From Luteolibacter sp. Y139 (lineage in GTDB: Bacteria; Verrucomicrobiota; Verrucomicrobiia; Verrucomicrobiales; Akkermansiaceae), in contig NZ_JBBUKT010000002.1 in NCBI RefSeq assembly GCF_038066715.1, positions 186,001 to 250,000 of the forward strand: 64,000 bases of DNA, read 5' to 3'. Shown piece by piece: positions 26,734 through 35,378 of this stretch. Numbering within the stretch: position 1 is the first letter of the stretch; each line of letters starts with the position of its first letter. The translations under genes were made by a program, and so were the position numbers. The notes under the pieces are model-generated. The model saw only the letters and a program-made list of their open reading frames with translations. It did not search any database and was not told where the DNA came from.

Positions 26734-27963
26734 ATGAATCATAAGTTTTCCCTCCCCGTTGTTGCCTTGGCGGGAATTGCGATGCCGGTGCTTTCCGCCA
26801 TGACGCTTCCGGTTTCGGAAGATACCTCCACCTCCTCAAACAAGAAGCAGGCTGAAATGAAGCTGCTCACTCCGGCCGCGGGAGTTGGATCTTCGCTTGG
26901 AGTCACCAGCACCCGGACAGCGTTCCTGCGCTTCGATGCGGGGTCTCTCGCGGACACTCTTCCTTCCTCCGAGGTGTCCAGTGCCGTGCTGATGGTGTAT
27001 TTACCCACGGTAACTGAAGCGGGTGATCTCTCCCTTCACGCAGTTACGCAGGATTGGACTGAATCGGTGACAGGAAATGTGGCTCAGCCTGCTTTTGCTG
27101 ATACGTCCCTTGCCACGATCCCGTCCTCCTCGGTAGTCGCCAAACAATTCATCCTGATCGATGTGACGCAGCAGGTGAAAGCATGGCTTGGAACACCGGC
27201 CAGCGATTTCGGTTTCGCCCTGACCGCGACCGGCACCACGAGAGTCCAATTCGCCTCAAAGGAAGGGGCCTCCCTGGGTTATCCGGCGTTCCTGCAAATC
27301 GAGAGGAGCCGCGTGATCGGCAACGAGCAGCTCGGCTCGGAACTCGACGCGGCCAAGATCGGTGATGGAAGCGTGGACAATGACGAACTGGCCGCTCTCG
27401 ACGGTGTCACTTCGACGCTCCAGCCGCAGATCAACGGTCTGGGAGCGAGCATCACGGGGCTTCAGAACAATCTGGCAGGTAAAGTCAGTAAGGCGGGCGA
27501 TACCATGACCGGAGCGCTTGTACTGCCCGCAAATGGTCTGACGGTGGGCGGGAACCAGCTTGCAGTGGCGGATGGAAAGGTGGGAATCGGAACGAATTCG
27601 CCATCTGCTCCGCTAGAGGTGCGGGGCAGCATCAGGCTGGGAACCACTGGCAACCTTCTTGCCCCCGGCGGAGAAGAAAACCTTCGCATCGTCCGGGGCT
27701 CTTACACCTTCCTGAATGGAGTTTTGAGCTTGTCGGGCGGGAGCGGATTTTCGGTCGTGAAGTCGGGCAGTGATGTTGCCCTTACTTTCACGACGGCATT
27801 CTCGGCTCCGCCGACCATCACCTGTTCGCAGGAAGTACTGCCCCCTAACAACACCATCGTGTCCAGCGCACTTCTAAACGTCACAGGGTCCGGAGTGACT
27901 TTCGGAAGCGCGGCCTCTTGGTCCGGAATCACGTGGCATTTCGTCGCGATTGGTCCTCGCTAA
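26734..27963 (+). CDS. secreted tail-fibre-like protein with a DNRLRE-type domain
   Basis: This 409-residue protein has a signal peptide (FSLPVVALAGIAMPVLSA). Residues of about 30-190 look like a DNRLRE-type beta domain (TAFLRFDAGSLADTLPSSEV, then LSLHAVTQDWTE, then DVTQQVKAWLG). From about 200 it switches to tail-fibre-like sequence: VDNDELAALDGVTSTLQPQI, KAGDTMTGALVLPANGLTVG, VADGKVGIGTNSPSAPLEV, and a Ser/Thr-rich end. Such segments form trimeric fibres in phage and surface adhesins. I chose the ATG at 26734 rather than the TTG at 26722. The region before it is AT-richer than its neighbours. No other phage gene is nearby, so I read it as a surface fibre or adhesin. Confidence 0.7.
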   Translation: MNHKFSLPVVALAGIAMPVLSAMTLPVSEDTSTSSNKKQAEMKLLTPAAGVGSSLGVTSTRTAFLRFDAGSLADTLPSSEVSSAVLMVYLPTVTEAGDLSLHAVTQDWTESVTGNVAQPAFADTSLATIPSSSVVAKQFILIDVTQQVKAWLGTPASDFGFALTATGTTRVQFASKEGASLGYPAFLQIERSRVIGNEQLGSELDAAKIGDGSVDNDELAALDGVTSTLQPQINGLGASITGLQNNLAGKVSKAGDTMTGALVLPANGLTVGGNQLAVADGKVGIGTNSPSAPLEVRGSIRLGTTGNLLAPGGEENLRIVRGSYTFLNGVLSLSGGSGFSVVKSGSDVALTFTTAFSAPPTITCSQEVLPPNNTIVSSALLNVTGSGVTFGSAASWSGITWHFVAIGPR

Positions 27964-28037
27964 GGCAGTTGGCCGTTTGGATGCCCGAGACGGGAATGCC
28001 TTGTGATGGCCATGGAGAGGCATTACTCCCATTGCCT

Positions 28038-29075
28038 ATGAGTTCCTTCCTCAATCAATTCCCGACGACGGACCCTGGTGGCATTCTGGAGCTTCGGGAC
28101 CGCCAGTTTGCGGCGGAGCTGATGGCCACGGCCTTGCTGCATTTCGATCTGTTCACGTGGCTGGAGGCGAATCCGGGTGCGTCCACGAGCGAGATTTCGG
28201 AGAAGCTCGGGATCAAGGAGCGGCCTGCGGATGTGATGCTGACGCTGTGTCAGGCGTATGGGCTGGTGGCTGGTCATCCGGAGGCGGTGCGTCTTACCGC
28301 GATGGGACGTGAGCATTTGGTGAAGGAGTCGCCGTGGTTTCTGGGGCCTTACTTCGTGCCAGTGCGGGACACGCCGGTGGTGCGGGGATTTCTCGATGTG
28401 CTGAAGACCGGCAAGCCGGGGAATTGGCAGGCGAAGAGCGATGGGAAGGATTGGCACCAGTCGATGCTGGATCCGGAGTTTGCCCGTGAGTTTACCGCGC
28501 TGATGAACTCCCGCGGGTTGGTCTTCGGGCAGGGGCTGGCGAGGGGGCTGGCTCCGCTGTTAGGCGAGCGGCGGACGTTGCTGGATGTGGCGGGTGGTTC
28601 CGGGATTTATTCATCGACACTCGTGGCGTATCATCCGCAATTGCAGGCGACGGTGTTGGAGCAAGCGCCGGTGGATGCGATCACGAGAGCAGAGATTGCA
28701 CGTCACGGGCTTGAGGGCAGGGTGGAGGTGGTCACGGCGGACATGTTTGCGGACGCATGGCCGGAGGTGGACATTATCCTGCTCTCGAATGTGCTGCATG
28801 ATTGGGATTTTCCCGAGGTGCGCCGGTTGTTGGAGAAGGCGGCGGAAGCGCTGCCGTCCGGCGGCCTGTTAGTGATTCACGATGCCTTCATTCGCGACGA
28901 TAAATCCGGGCCGGTGGCGGTGGCGGAGTATTCGGCCTTGCTGATGAACATCACCCAAGGGAAGTGCTACTCACCGGCCGAGTTCGGTGGCTTGTTAGAG
29001 GACTTGGGATTCGCGGTGGGAGCCTATCAGGACACGGTCGCCAACCGGGGATTCATGACCGGGGTGAAATTGTGA
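28038..29075 (+). CDS. SAM-dependent O-methyltransferase, family 2 type
   Basis: A 345-residue protein. An N-terminal winged-helix dimerisation domain covers about residues 15-95 (ELMATALLHFDLFTWLEANP, then SEISEKLGI). The SAM-binding domain has LLDVAGGSGIYSSTLVAYHP, ADMFADAWPEVDIILLSNVL and HDWDFPEVRRLLEKAAEAL, which contains the family His. The layout is that of COMT/hydroxyneurosporene-type methyltransferases. The substrate is unknown. I chose the ATG at 28038 (MSSFLNQFPTTDPGG) because the in-frame upstream part overlaps the preceding gene. A second member of the family lies at 34230, but the two share only the fold-level motifs. Confidence 0.87.
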   Translation: MSSFLNQFPTTDPGGILELRDRQFAAELMATALLHFDLFTWLEANPGASTSEISEKLGIKERPADVMLTLCQAYGLVAGHPEAVRLTAMGREHLVKESPWFLGPYFVPVRDTPVVRGFLDVLKTGKPGNWQAKSDGKDWHQSMLDPEFAREFTALMNSRGLVFGQGLARGLAPLLGERRTLLDVAGGSGIYSSTLVAYHPQLQATVLEQAPVDAITRAEIARHGLEGRVEVVTADMFADAWPEVDIILLSNVLHDWDFPEVRRLLEKAAEALPSGGLLVIHDAFIRDDKSGPVAVAEYSALLMNITQGKCYSPAEFGGLLEDLGFAVGAYQDTVANRGFMTGVKL

Positions 29076-29266
29076 TCGTTGCCCGGACGATCCGATCAAA
29101 GTCCTAGAGGCCTCGGGTAAGTTCTCCTCATGCTCTGGCGCCGGAAAGGGACGGGCATCATCCCGGTGTATCGGATGCTCAGGTATTTGTATCTTTCCGC
29201 CAAGTTGACACGAAAGTTTTCGATTTTTGGCCAAGATTCCGGTGGAGGCTGCGTTGGGCCGCGGTG
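29076..29266. other. intergenic gap, no clear feature
   Basis: These 191 bases include a TTGACA at 29205-29210 without a good -10 at the right distance, and a weak 6-bp hairpin just after the methyltransferase stop (29074-29092). I see nothing else that can be supported. Confidence 0.4.
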
Positions 29267-30571
29267 ATGAGAACCCCATCGAATCCAATTTCTCCTTCAG
29301 CCCCTGCTTCTGACCCTTCCGCGAAGCGACCTTCATTCTTCCGCCGGTTCGGTGCGGGTGCCTTCTTCATTTCCCTGGCGGTGCATGCAGTGTTCATCCT
29401 GCTTGCGATCTTTGTCTTCTTCCGATGGATCGATCCACCCAAGGAGGATTTGAAATTCCTTCCAGGCGGAGGTGGGGGTGGGGGTAATGAGGGGGCCAAA
29501 GCCCATCAGATCGAGACCCGGAAGCGACAGCTGAGCAATTCGGTCCAGTCCAAGAAGCTAGTGGCCTCGGCATCGGCCAGCTTCACGCTGCCGGATGCGC
29601 CGGAGATGTCCGACCCGGGCCTGCCGATGATGGCGGGGCTGGAAAGCAGTGCAGGGTCCGGCGGCGGAGCGGGTGGTGGAAGCGGGGGTGGCATTGGTAC
29701 CGGCAATGGCACGGGGACCGGACCGGGCAGTGGTCCGGGTGTGGGGAAGGGCTTTGTCTCGACGACGCCATTCGGCTCGAAGGAGGCTAGGTCGAATGCG
29801 CTAAAAGGGTATCTTTACGACTTCAAGCAATCTCCGGATGGCAAGCCGACGCCGGGCTATCAGGTCGACATGCAGCATACGGAGGAGTATACGAAGCGGG
29901 TTGCGGAGGCGATCCAGCGGGACTTCCGGGAGAGTGCGTTCAAGGGCTACTTCAAGGCTCCGGACGCACTTTATCTGACCCAACTTGCGGTTCCGATCAC
30001 GGCGGCATCCGAGGGGCCGAAGCTCTTCGGAGGCGAAGGGAAGATGCAGCCTTCCGGATGGCTGGCGCACTACCATGGAAAGCTGAAGGCTCCCAAGGCG
30101 ATGAACTTCCGGTTCGTGGCCTTTGGCGACGATTGTGTCATCGTCAAGATCAAGGGGCAGACCCGCATGATCGCGGCCTGGCCACCGCTGCGGTCGGCGC
30201 TCTTCGGCCGATGGCAACCGTCCGATCCGGACAAGGAGTATGCGAGTCCGTGGGGTGAGGGATGGAAGATGACGATCGGCGACTGGATCAACCCGCGGGC
30301 TGGCGAGATTTTCGACATCGATATCGCGGTGGGTGAGTGTCCGGGCGGGCACGTGTCCTTCCTGCTGTTGGTCGAGGAGAAGAAGGAGACCTATGCGCAC
30401 GGTGCCGATGGCCGTCCGATCCTGCCGATTTTCACGACGGAGGAGGTGACCCAAGAGAACCGTGCTCGCATTGACCGGGACTTTGCGAAGTGGGGGACGT
30501 TCGATTGGGACAAGGTGGTGGTGTTTGGCAGCGGGGGTGAGGGGGATCGATTTGGGGATCCGCTGCGTTAG
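29267..30571 (+). CDS. TonB-like membrane-anchored Gly-rich protein
   Basis: A 434-residue protein. A cytoplasmic Pro/Ser-rich head is followed by one TM helix at about 33-55 (FFISLAVHAVFILLAIFVFF), whose SLAVHAVFI pattern resembles the TonB anchor. A Gly tract (GGGGGGG) and a long GSGGGAGGGSGGGIGTG-type linker near 130-160 follow. A C-terminal domain of about 250 residues (AIQRDFRESAFKGYF, WLAHYHGKLKAPKAMNFRF, FGDDCVIVKIKGQTRMIAAW) does not look like the canonical TonB C-terminal domain. Function unknown. Its start is the ATG at 29267, just after a GTG. A clear intrinsic terminator follows the gene. Confidence 0.7.
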   Translation: MRTPSNPISPSAPASDPSAKRPSFFRRFGAGAFFISLAVHAVFILLAIFVFFRWIDPPKEDLKFLPGGGGGGGNEGAKAHQIETRKRQLSNSVQSKKLVASASASFTLPDAPEMSDPGLPMMAGLESSAGSGGGAGGGSGGGIGTGNGTGTGPGSGPGVGKGFVSTTPFGSKEARSNALKGYLYDFKQSPDGKPTPGYQVDMQHTEEYTKRVAEAIQRDFRESAFKGYFKAPDALYLTQLAVPITAASEGPKLFGGEGKMQPSGWLAHYHGKLKAPKAMNFRFVAFGDDCVIVKIKGQTRMIAAWPPLRSALFGRWQPSDPDKEYASPWGEGWKMTIGDWINPRAGEIFDIDIAVGECPGGHVSFLLLVEEKKETYAHGADGRPILPIFTTEEVTQENRARIDRDFAKWGTFDWDKVVVFGSGGEGDRFGDPLR

Positions 30572-30675
30572 GTGAAGGCGATGCAGGCTTGGGGAGTGGT
30601 GGCGGAGTGCCTTGAAGATCTGGCCGAGAGACGCATGAGGTTTCCTTTCAGGACACGATGCCCGCGCTGATGTTA

Positions 30676-30699
30676 CCCGGCACTTCGTGCCGGGCTTTT
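30676..30699 (+). terminator. intrinsic terminator
   Basis: An 8-bp stem (CCCGGCAC and GTGCCGGG) with a 3-base loop is followed by CTTTTAT. It lies 105 bases after the TonB-like gene on the plus strand. A second small hairpin (CGTGCC, TTT, GGCACG at 30706-30720) follows. Confidence 0.7.
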
Positions 30700-30766
30700 A
30701 TGACCCGTGCCTTTGGCACGAAGAGGCTGGGATCGTTGGCAGCGGTTCCTTGTTCGCAACCGGTCG

Positions 30767-31027
30767 TCAGCTTGCGGCGATGAGGACTGCATTGCCGGCG
30801 ATGGTTCGCGAGAAGCCGAGATGGACGACGATGTCGCCGTCCAAGGCTTCGATGACGAGTCGGCCGGGGCCTGCGAGTTCCACGGGACTGGACGAGGTCA
30901 GGATGAAGTCCTCGGCGGTGCCTGACAGGGTGACCCAGGCGGAGCCATTGCGGGTGGTGAGCCGGAGACGATCGTCCGACGAGAGATCGAGCGACTCCAC
31001 CTCACGGCGTGTGAGGGAGATTTTCAT
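30767..31027 (-). CDS. DUF2917 family protein
   Basis: This 86-residue protein is made of short beta strands: LRLTTRNGSAWVTLSGTAED, FILTSSSPVELAGPGRLVIE and ALDGDIVVHLGFS. This matches the small DUF2917 family, which has a cupin-like pattern and no known function. It lies 26 bases after the LysR-type regulator on the same strand, so it is the second gene of that operon. Confidence 0.75.
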   Translation of the reverse strand: MKISLTRREVESLDLSSDDRLRLTTRNGSAWVTLSGTAEDFILTSSSPVELAGPGRLVIEALDGDIVVHLGFSRTIAGNAVLIAAS

Positions 31028-31053
31028 GAGAAAGAAGGTGAGCTGTTAGGCGG

Positions 31054-32007
31054 TCAGCGGTGGCTGCGGCCTTTGGGGCGAGCGGAGCGGATGTCGCGAG
31101 ACAGGGGCGGAAGTGCCTGTGGTTCCTCCGGTTTGTCCCAGAGACCGAGGATGACTTCGCGAGCGGCGGCGATGGCGGGGCGGTCGGCGTTTTCGCGGAG
31201 GTAGCCGACGCAGAGGTTCACCGTGGTGCGGAAATGGGGCAGGGCGACGATGCGGCCGCGATACTCCGGGGAGTCTATGTGATTCACCGCGGCGAGGGTG
31301 AGGCCGAGGCCTTCTGCGACGAGGTTGAGAACGGTGAGGCATTCATCCACGCGGAAGCGCTGTTGGAGCTTCAGTCCCTGGTCGGTGCAGATGGATTCGA
31401 TGGCGCGGAAGTAGGAGCATGCCTGGGAGACGAAGATCCATGGCTTGGTCTCTAACAGCTTCCAATCGGGCGAGGCCAATTCGCGAGCCCATGCGGCGGG
31501 GGCAGCGATGCAGAGTTCGATGGGCTCCAGGGCGTGCCACTCGATGCGGGGGAATTCGCAGACGCCTTCGAAGAAGCCGATGGCGATGGCTCCTTCGTCG
31601 ATGCCTTCGAGAATGGTGCCGCTGCTGCCGTTGACCAATTCGTAGCTGAGTTCGGGATGGGCGAAGGTGAGCGCGCCGAGGACATCGACGATCTTGAGGA
31701 CCTCGGGCCGGTTGTTGAGGCCGATCACGAGTTCGCCGGAGACGTTGTCGCGCAAGTGCTCGGCGCTGTGCTTGAAGTCGCGCGCCGCGTCGACGATGCG
31801 GCGGGCTTTTTCTTGGAGCAGTAGACCCTCGCGGGTGAGCGACATCCCGCGGGCACTGCGTTCGAAGAGTTTCACACCGAGTTCTTCCTCGAGTTGCTTC
31901 ACCTGTGCGCTGACCGCGGGCTGGCTGGTGAAGAGTTTCTCCGCGGCGCGAGTGAGGTTGCCTTCTTCGGCAATCGTGAGAAAGGTGCGGAGTTGGTAGA
32001 GTTCCAT
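31054..32007 (-). CDS. LysR-family transcriptional regulator
   Basis: This 317-residue regulator starts at the ATG at 32007 with MELYQLRTFLTIAEEGNLTR, followed by the winged-helix stretch AAEKLFTSQPAVSAQVKQLE and LGVKLFERSARGMSLTREG. A periplasmic-binding-like effector domain follows from about residue 90 (ELVIGLNNRPEVLKIVD). The basic C terminus (PLSRDIRSARPKGRSHR) is longer than usual. The effector and targets are unknown; DUF2917 is co-transcribed, and the secreted protein gene upstream ends 117 bases away. Confidence 0.93.
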   Translation of the reverse strand: MELYQLRTFLTIAEEGNLTRAAEKLFTSQPAVSAQVKQLEEELGVKLFERSARGMSLTREGLLLQEKARRIVDAARDFKHSAEHLRDNVSGELVIGLNNRPEVLKIVDVLGALTFAHPELSYELVNGSSGTILEGIDEGAIAIGFFEGVCEFPRIEWHALEPIELCIAAPAAWARELASPDWKLLETKPWIFVSQACSYFRAIESICTDQGLKLQQRFRVDECLTVLNLVAEGLGLTLAAVNHIDSPEYRGRIVALPHFRTTVNLCVGYLRENADRPAIAAAREVILGLWDKPEEPQALPPLSRDIRSARPKGRSHR

Positions 32008-32124
32008 GGCGGCGGTCGGGCTGCGGTCGACGTCGGCAATCTTCACGATATCGGGCCGTTCGCCCAATCGCCTTTTTGGAACGGGGGCATCGGGATCGGT
32101 GATGGCTCGTTTCCGGGCTGACAA

Positions 32125-34050
32125 TCAGCGTCTTTTGACGCGCAGGAAGCCTTTGGGCTGAAGGGGATTGAAGAAACCGCTGTAGCGGAGCAGCCGCCCG
32201 TCCGCTTTGAAAATGCCGGGGACGGGCGAGAAGGTGGCGAGGTCGTCGCTGGTTTCGACTTCGAATTCCATGCCCGGCGGAGGACTCCATGTGACGTGAA
32301 GCGAGCGTGGTGGTCCGGAGTCGCTGGAGAGCACCTTGAGGGACGGCTGGCTTTCTGCCGGGGTGTTTGGCGCGGTGATGAAGTGAGTGGTCACGACTTC
32401 GTCATAGTCGCGGGTGCGGGTGACGGGGTGATAGATGTCGATGTAGACATCGGCGGGGCCTGCGGCTTGCCATGAATTCACATCGCCGGGAGTGCCGGTG
32501 AAATCGGTGCCGAGGGTCCAGCCATTGGTATCGATGATGTCCGGGAGTGGAGTGCTCTGGGTGGAGCGGAGCGTGCGGACGCGGGTCTGGGCGGCGATCA
32601 CCGTCTCGCCGGGATTGGCCCAGGTGAGAGCCTGACGGATGGTGCCGGTGGTGACGCCATCGGGAAGGGGCTGCTGAAGATCGAGCTGGTGATTCAGATA
32701 GCGGCGGGTCACGCGGACGATGTCGTGACCTACCACGGAGTTTTCCACGCGATGCAACTGGCCGGTTTGTCCGGGATCGCCCGATGCCTCGCGATAGAGG
32801 ACGTGAACCAGGTGTGCGGCTTCGGTTTCGGTGGTGAGTGAAACTTTCTCGACGCGGTCGGCTATGACATCGTTCGAAGTCAATGCCGTCCATGTGGCGG
32901 GATTGGAGGGAGTGCCGGAGTAGTCGACGCCAGCCACGGCTCCGTGGGAGTCTATGCTTTGGGTGACGGTGACTTCGGTTTCATCGGGCGTGTCCGTGGT
33001 CGTATGGAGAGCCATGCCGGCATTGCCTGGGGTGACCTTGGCGGCCAGCACGGTGGCGTCTGCAGGATCGACTCCGGAGGGGACGTGGTCCGGTGCGAAG
33101 TAGACCTTGTCCCAAGTCGCCAGGGTATCGGTCACCTCGGTGACGATGGTAAACTTGGGATTCTGGATGACTTGTCCGGTGCCGTCCGGAGCGATGAGGT
33201 GATATTGAATGGATTGGTCGAGGTAACGTTGTCCTTCCTCGGTCTCCTGATGAGAGGTGACCTGGATGCTGCTATCGCCGATGGCAATCCATGTGAAGTA
33301 GTCATCGGGGTCGCCGATGTAGTCGATGCCGAACTGCGCGCCGTAAGAGTAGATGGTCTCGGTAGTTTCTCCGTAGCCGTGACCCAGCGACAAGACGCCG
33401 TAGCCGGTAGCCAGAGGGACTTCCTGGCCGGGCGAGGCTCCGGCGAGCGCCTGCTGGACGAATTCCGCGGGGATGAAGGCGGGGACGGTAGTGGGGCTGT
33501 ATTTCAGGGTCGGCGAGGCTGCTTCGACGAGGTCGGTGGGCTTGCTGAAACTCCAGGTGTCGACGTCCACGGTGGAGCCGATGCCGCCGGAGGAGGGCCG
33601 GGGTTTTCTCACGAACTCCTGCACGGTGAAATTCCGGCTAGTGCTGAGGCGGGTGGCCTGAAGGCGGACATCGATGGTGAGGTCCTCTGCGCCGGGGACG
33701 ACCCAGCTTTCGTAGTCGAACGGATCACCGGAGAAGTCGATGCCATAGAGTGCGCCATTCGGATCCACGATGGTGGTCGTGGAGGCCAGAGTGTCGCCGA
33801 CAAAGCGATGCTGGGTGGTGGAGGAAAGGATGCCCTTTTGCAATGGGGTCAGGCCGTTCAAGGCGGCATTGATCTGCTGCTGGGTGTAGACTCCCGGCGG
33901 AGCGTGGGCGGGGTAGAATCCCTTGGCGATGACTTCGTCGCCGAGGATCTGATGCTCCAAGAGGTCCGGGAGCACCTCCGATTCGACGTGAAGTGTGCCG
34001 CTGAAGCAGGGGGACGAGAAGGCAAGCAAGAGGAGGGGGCGGGCATTCAT
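32125..34050 (-). CDS. large secreted protein of unknown family
   Basis: This 641-residue protein starts at the ATG at 34050 with a signal peptide (MNARPLLLLAFSSPCFSG). The middle holds several repeats of about 110 residues, each with a GxDF/YxGxPxDxxxW pattern (IDFSGDPFDYESWV, IDYIGDPDDYFTWIA, VDYSGTPSNPATWTA, TDFTGTPGDVNSWQA) followed by strands such as VYIDIYHP. These four units look homologous. The C terminus carries the module shared with other secreted proteins (LHVTWSPPPGMEFEVETSDD, ending GFLRVKRR). Function unknown; an extracellular structural or binding role is likely. Confidence 0.65.
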   Translation of the reverse strand: MNARPLLLLAFSSPCFSGTLHVESEVLPDLLEHQILGDEVIAKGFYPAHAPPGVYTQQQINAALNGLTPLQKGILSSTTQHRFVGDTLASTTTIVDPNGALYGIDFSGDPFDYESWVVPGAEDLTIDVRLQATRLSTSRNFTVQEFVRKPRPSSGGIGSTVDVDTWSFSKPTDLVEAASPTLKYSPTTVPAFIPAEFVQQALAGASPGQEVPLATGYGVLSLGHGYGETTETIYSYGAQFGIDYIGDPDDYFTWIAIGDSSIQVTSHQETEEGQRYLDQSIQYHLIAPDGTGQVIQNPKFTIVTEVTDTLATWDKVYFAPDHVPSGVDPADATVLAAKVTPGNAGMALHTTTDTPDETEVTVTQSIDSHGAVAGVDYSGTPSNPATWTALTSNDVIADRVEKVSLTTETEAAHLVHVLYREASGDPGQTGQLHRVENSVVGHDIVRVTRRYLNHQLDLQQPLPDGVTTGTIRQALTWANPGETVIAAQTRVRTLRSTQSTPLPDIIDTNGWTLGTDFTGTPGDVNSWQAAGPADVYIDIYHPVTRTRDYDEVVTTHFITAPNTPAESQPSLKVLSSDSGPPRSLHVTWSPPPGMEFEVETSDDLATFSPVPGIFKADGRLLRYSGFFNPLQPKGFLRVKRR

Positions 34051-34229
34051 GGCGGGAGGGGACTTGAGGGGGAGGGCGGTCCGCAGGTGCCTCTCTGGAG
34101 CGGAACCGTGATCTGCCATTAAGAAATGCAGGGGTGGGGATGTCAAATTCTCAGGGCTATCCCGGTGACGCGTCCGCACCATCTGAAGGCTCGCCAGCGC
34201 TGGCCGCCGTATTTCAGGATGTAGCTGTC

Positions 34230-35258
34230 ATGAACGCCCCTCAGGAAAACGACGCTCCGCCGGTTCACGCGCAATTGATTCAGATGGCAATGGCGCATTG
34301 GGTCTCGCACGTGGTGCATGCCGCCGCGAAGCTGGGACTGGCCGATCATCTGGCGGATGGGCCGCAGGATGCGGCGGCATTGGCGGGGCTGACCCAGACT
34401 CATGCGCCCTCGCTTTATCGGCTGATGCGGACGCTCGCGAGCCTCGGCATTCTGGCTGAAGATGAGTCGCATCGTTTCGCGCTGACGCCGATGGGTGAAG
34501 CGATGAAGACGGGTGCTCCGGGATCGGCGCGGGCGACGATCCTGACGGTGGCGAGCGAGCCGTGGGTAAACGGGTTCGCGCAGTTGCCGTATTCGCTGCA
34601 GACGGGGCAAAGCGGCTACGAGAAGATGTTTGGCATGCCGATCTTCGACTGGCTGGCGCAGCGGCCGGAGGAGGCGTCGCTATTCAGCGAGACGATGGTG
34701 GGCATTCACGGTGGCGAGCCACCGGCGGTGCTGGCGGCTTATGATTTCAGCGGATTGGGGACGATCGTGGATGTGGGTGGGGCGACGGGGGATCTGCTGA
34801 CGACGATCGTGGGGCACTACCCGGAGATGCGCGGCATTCTCTATGATCTGCCGCACGTGGTTAGTGATGCGCCGCCGCTGATCGAGGCGCGCGGGCTCAC
34901 GGATCGGGTGCGGATTGAATCGGGAAGCTTCTTCGAGCAGGTGCCGGCGGGCGCGGATGCTTATCTGATGTCGCATGTGATTCACGATTGGTCGGAGGAG
35001 CAGTGTCTCACGATCCTGCGAAATTGCCGGCGTGCGATGCATGCGGAGAGCCGGTTGCTGATCATCGAGATGGTATTGCCCTCGGGCAACGTGCCGCATC
35101 CCGGCAAGATGCTGGACATGATGATGCTGGTGGGCCCCGGTGGGCAGGAGCGCACGGAGCAGGAATACGCCGGGCTGCTGGCAAAGGCGGGGCTGAAGCT
35201 GAGCCGGGTGGTTCCGACGGCCTCGCCGGTGAGCGTGGTGGAGGCGCGGATCGCTTGA
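34230..35258 (+). CDS. SAM-dependent O-methyltransferase, family 2 type
   Basis: A 342-residue protein. The winged-helix dimerisation domain (HVVHAAAKLGLADHLADGPQ, then LYRLMRTLASLGIL) is followed by a SAM domain with TIVDVGGATGDLLTTIVGHY, and HVIHDWSEEQCLTILRNCRR with the family His and Asp, then LLIIEMVLPSGN. It resembles hydroxyneurosporene/acetylserotonin-type methyltransferases; the substrate is unknown. I chose the ATG at 34230, which has AGGA about 10 bases upstream. An earlier in-frame start at 34134 would add a low-complexity N terminus. The neighbouring ROK kinase gene starts 120 bases downstream. Confidence 0.87.
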   Translation: MNAPQENDAPPVHAQLIQMAMAHWVSHVVHAAAKLGLADHLADGPQDAAALAGLTQTHAPSLYRLMRTLASLGILAEDESHRFALTPMGEAMKTGAPGSARATILTVASEPWVNGFAQLPYSLQTGQSGYEKMFGMPIFDWLAQRPEEASLFSETMVGIHGGEPPAVLAAYDFSGLGTIVDVGGATGDLLTTIVGHYPEMRGILYDLPHVVSDAPPLIEARGLTDRVRIESGSFFEQVPAGADAYLMSHVIHDWSEEQCLTILRNCRRAMHAESRLLIIEMVLPSGNVPHPGKMLDMMMLVGPGGQERTEQEYAGLLAKAGLKLSRVVPTASPVSVVEARIA

Positions 35259-35378
35259 GAGCGGGAAAAACACCCGTGATTTGAGGGAAAAGGGACCTCC
35301 GGCGATGCCAAGATTTCACTTGCGGCGGGCTTGTTTGCCGGCGGGTGGCTCCCTAGCTTCGCGGCGACCTACCTACTC

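Noticed and set aside
26734-27963. Prophage remnant suggested by the tail-fibre-like motif
   Set aside because: No integrase, capsid, terminase or attachment repeats are nearby, and the protein has a signal peptide.
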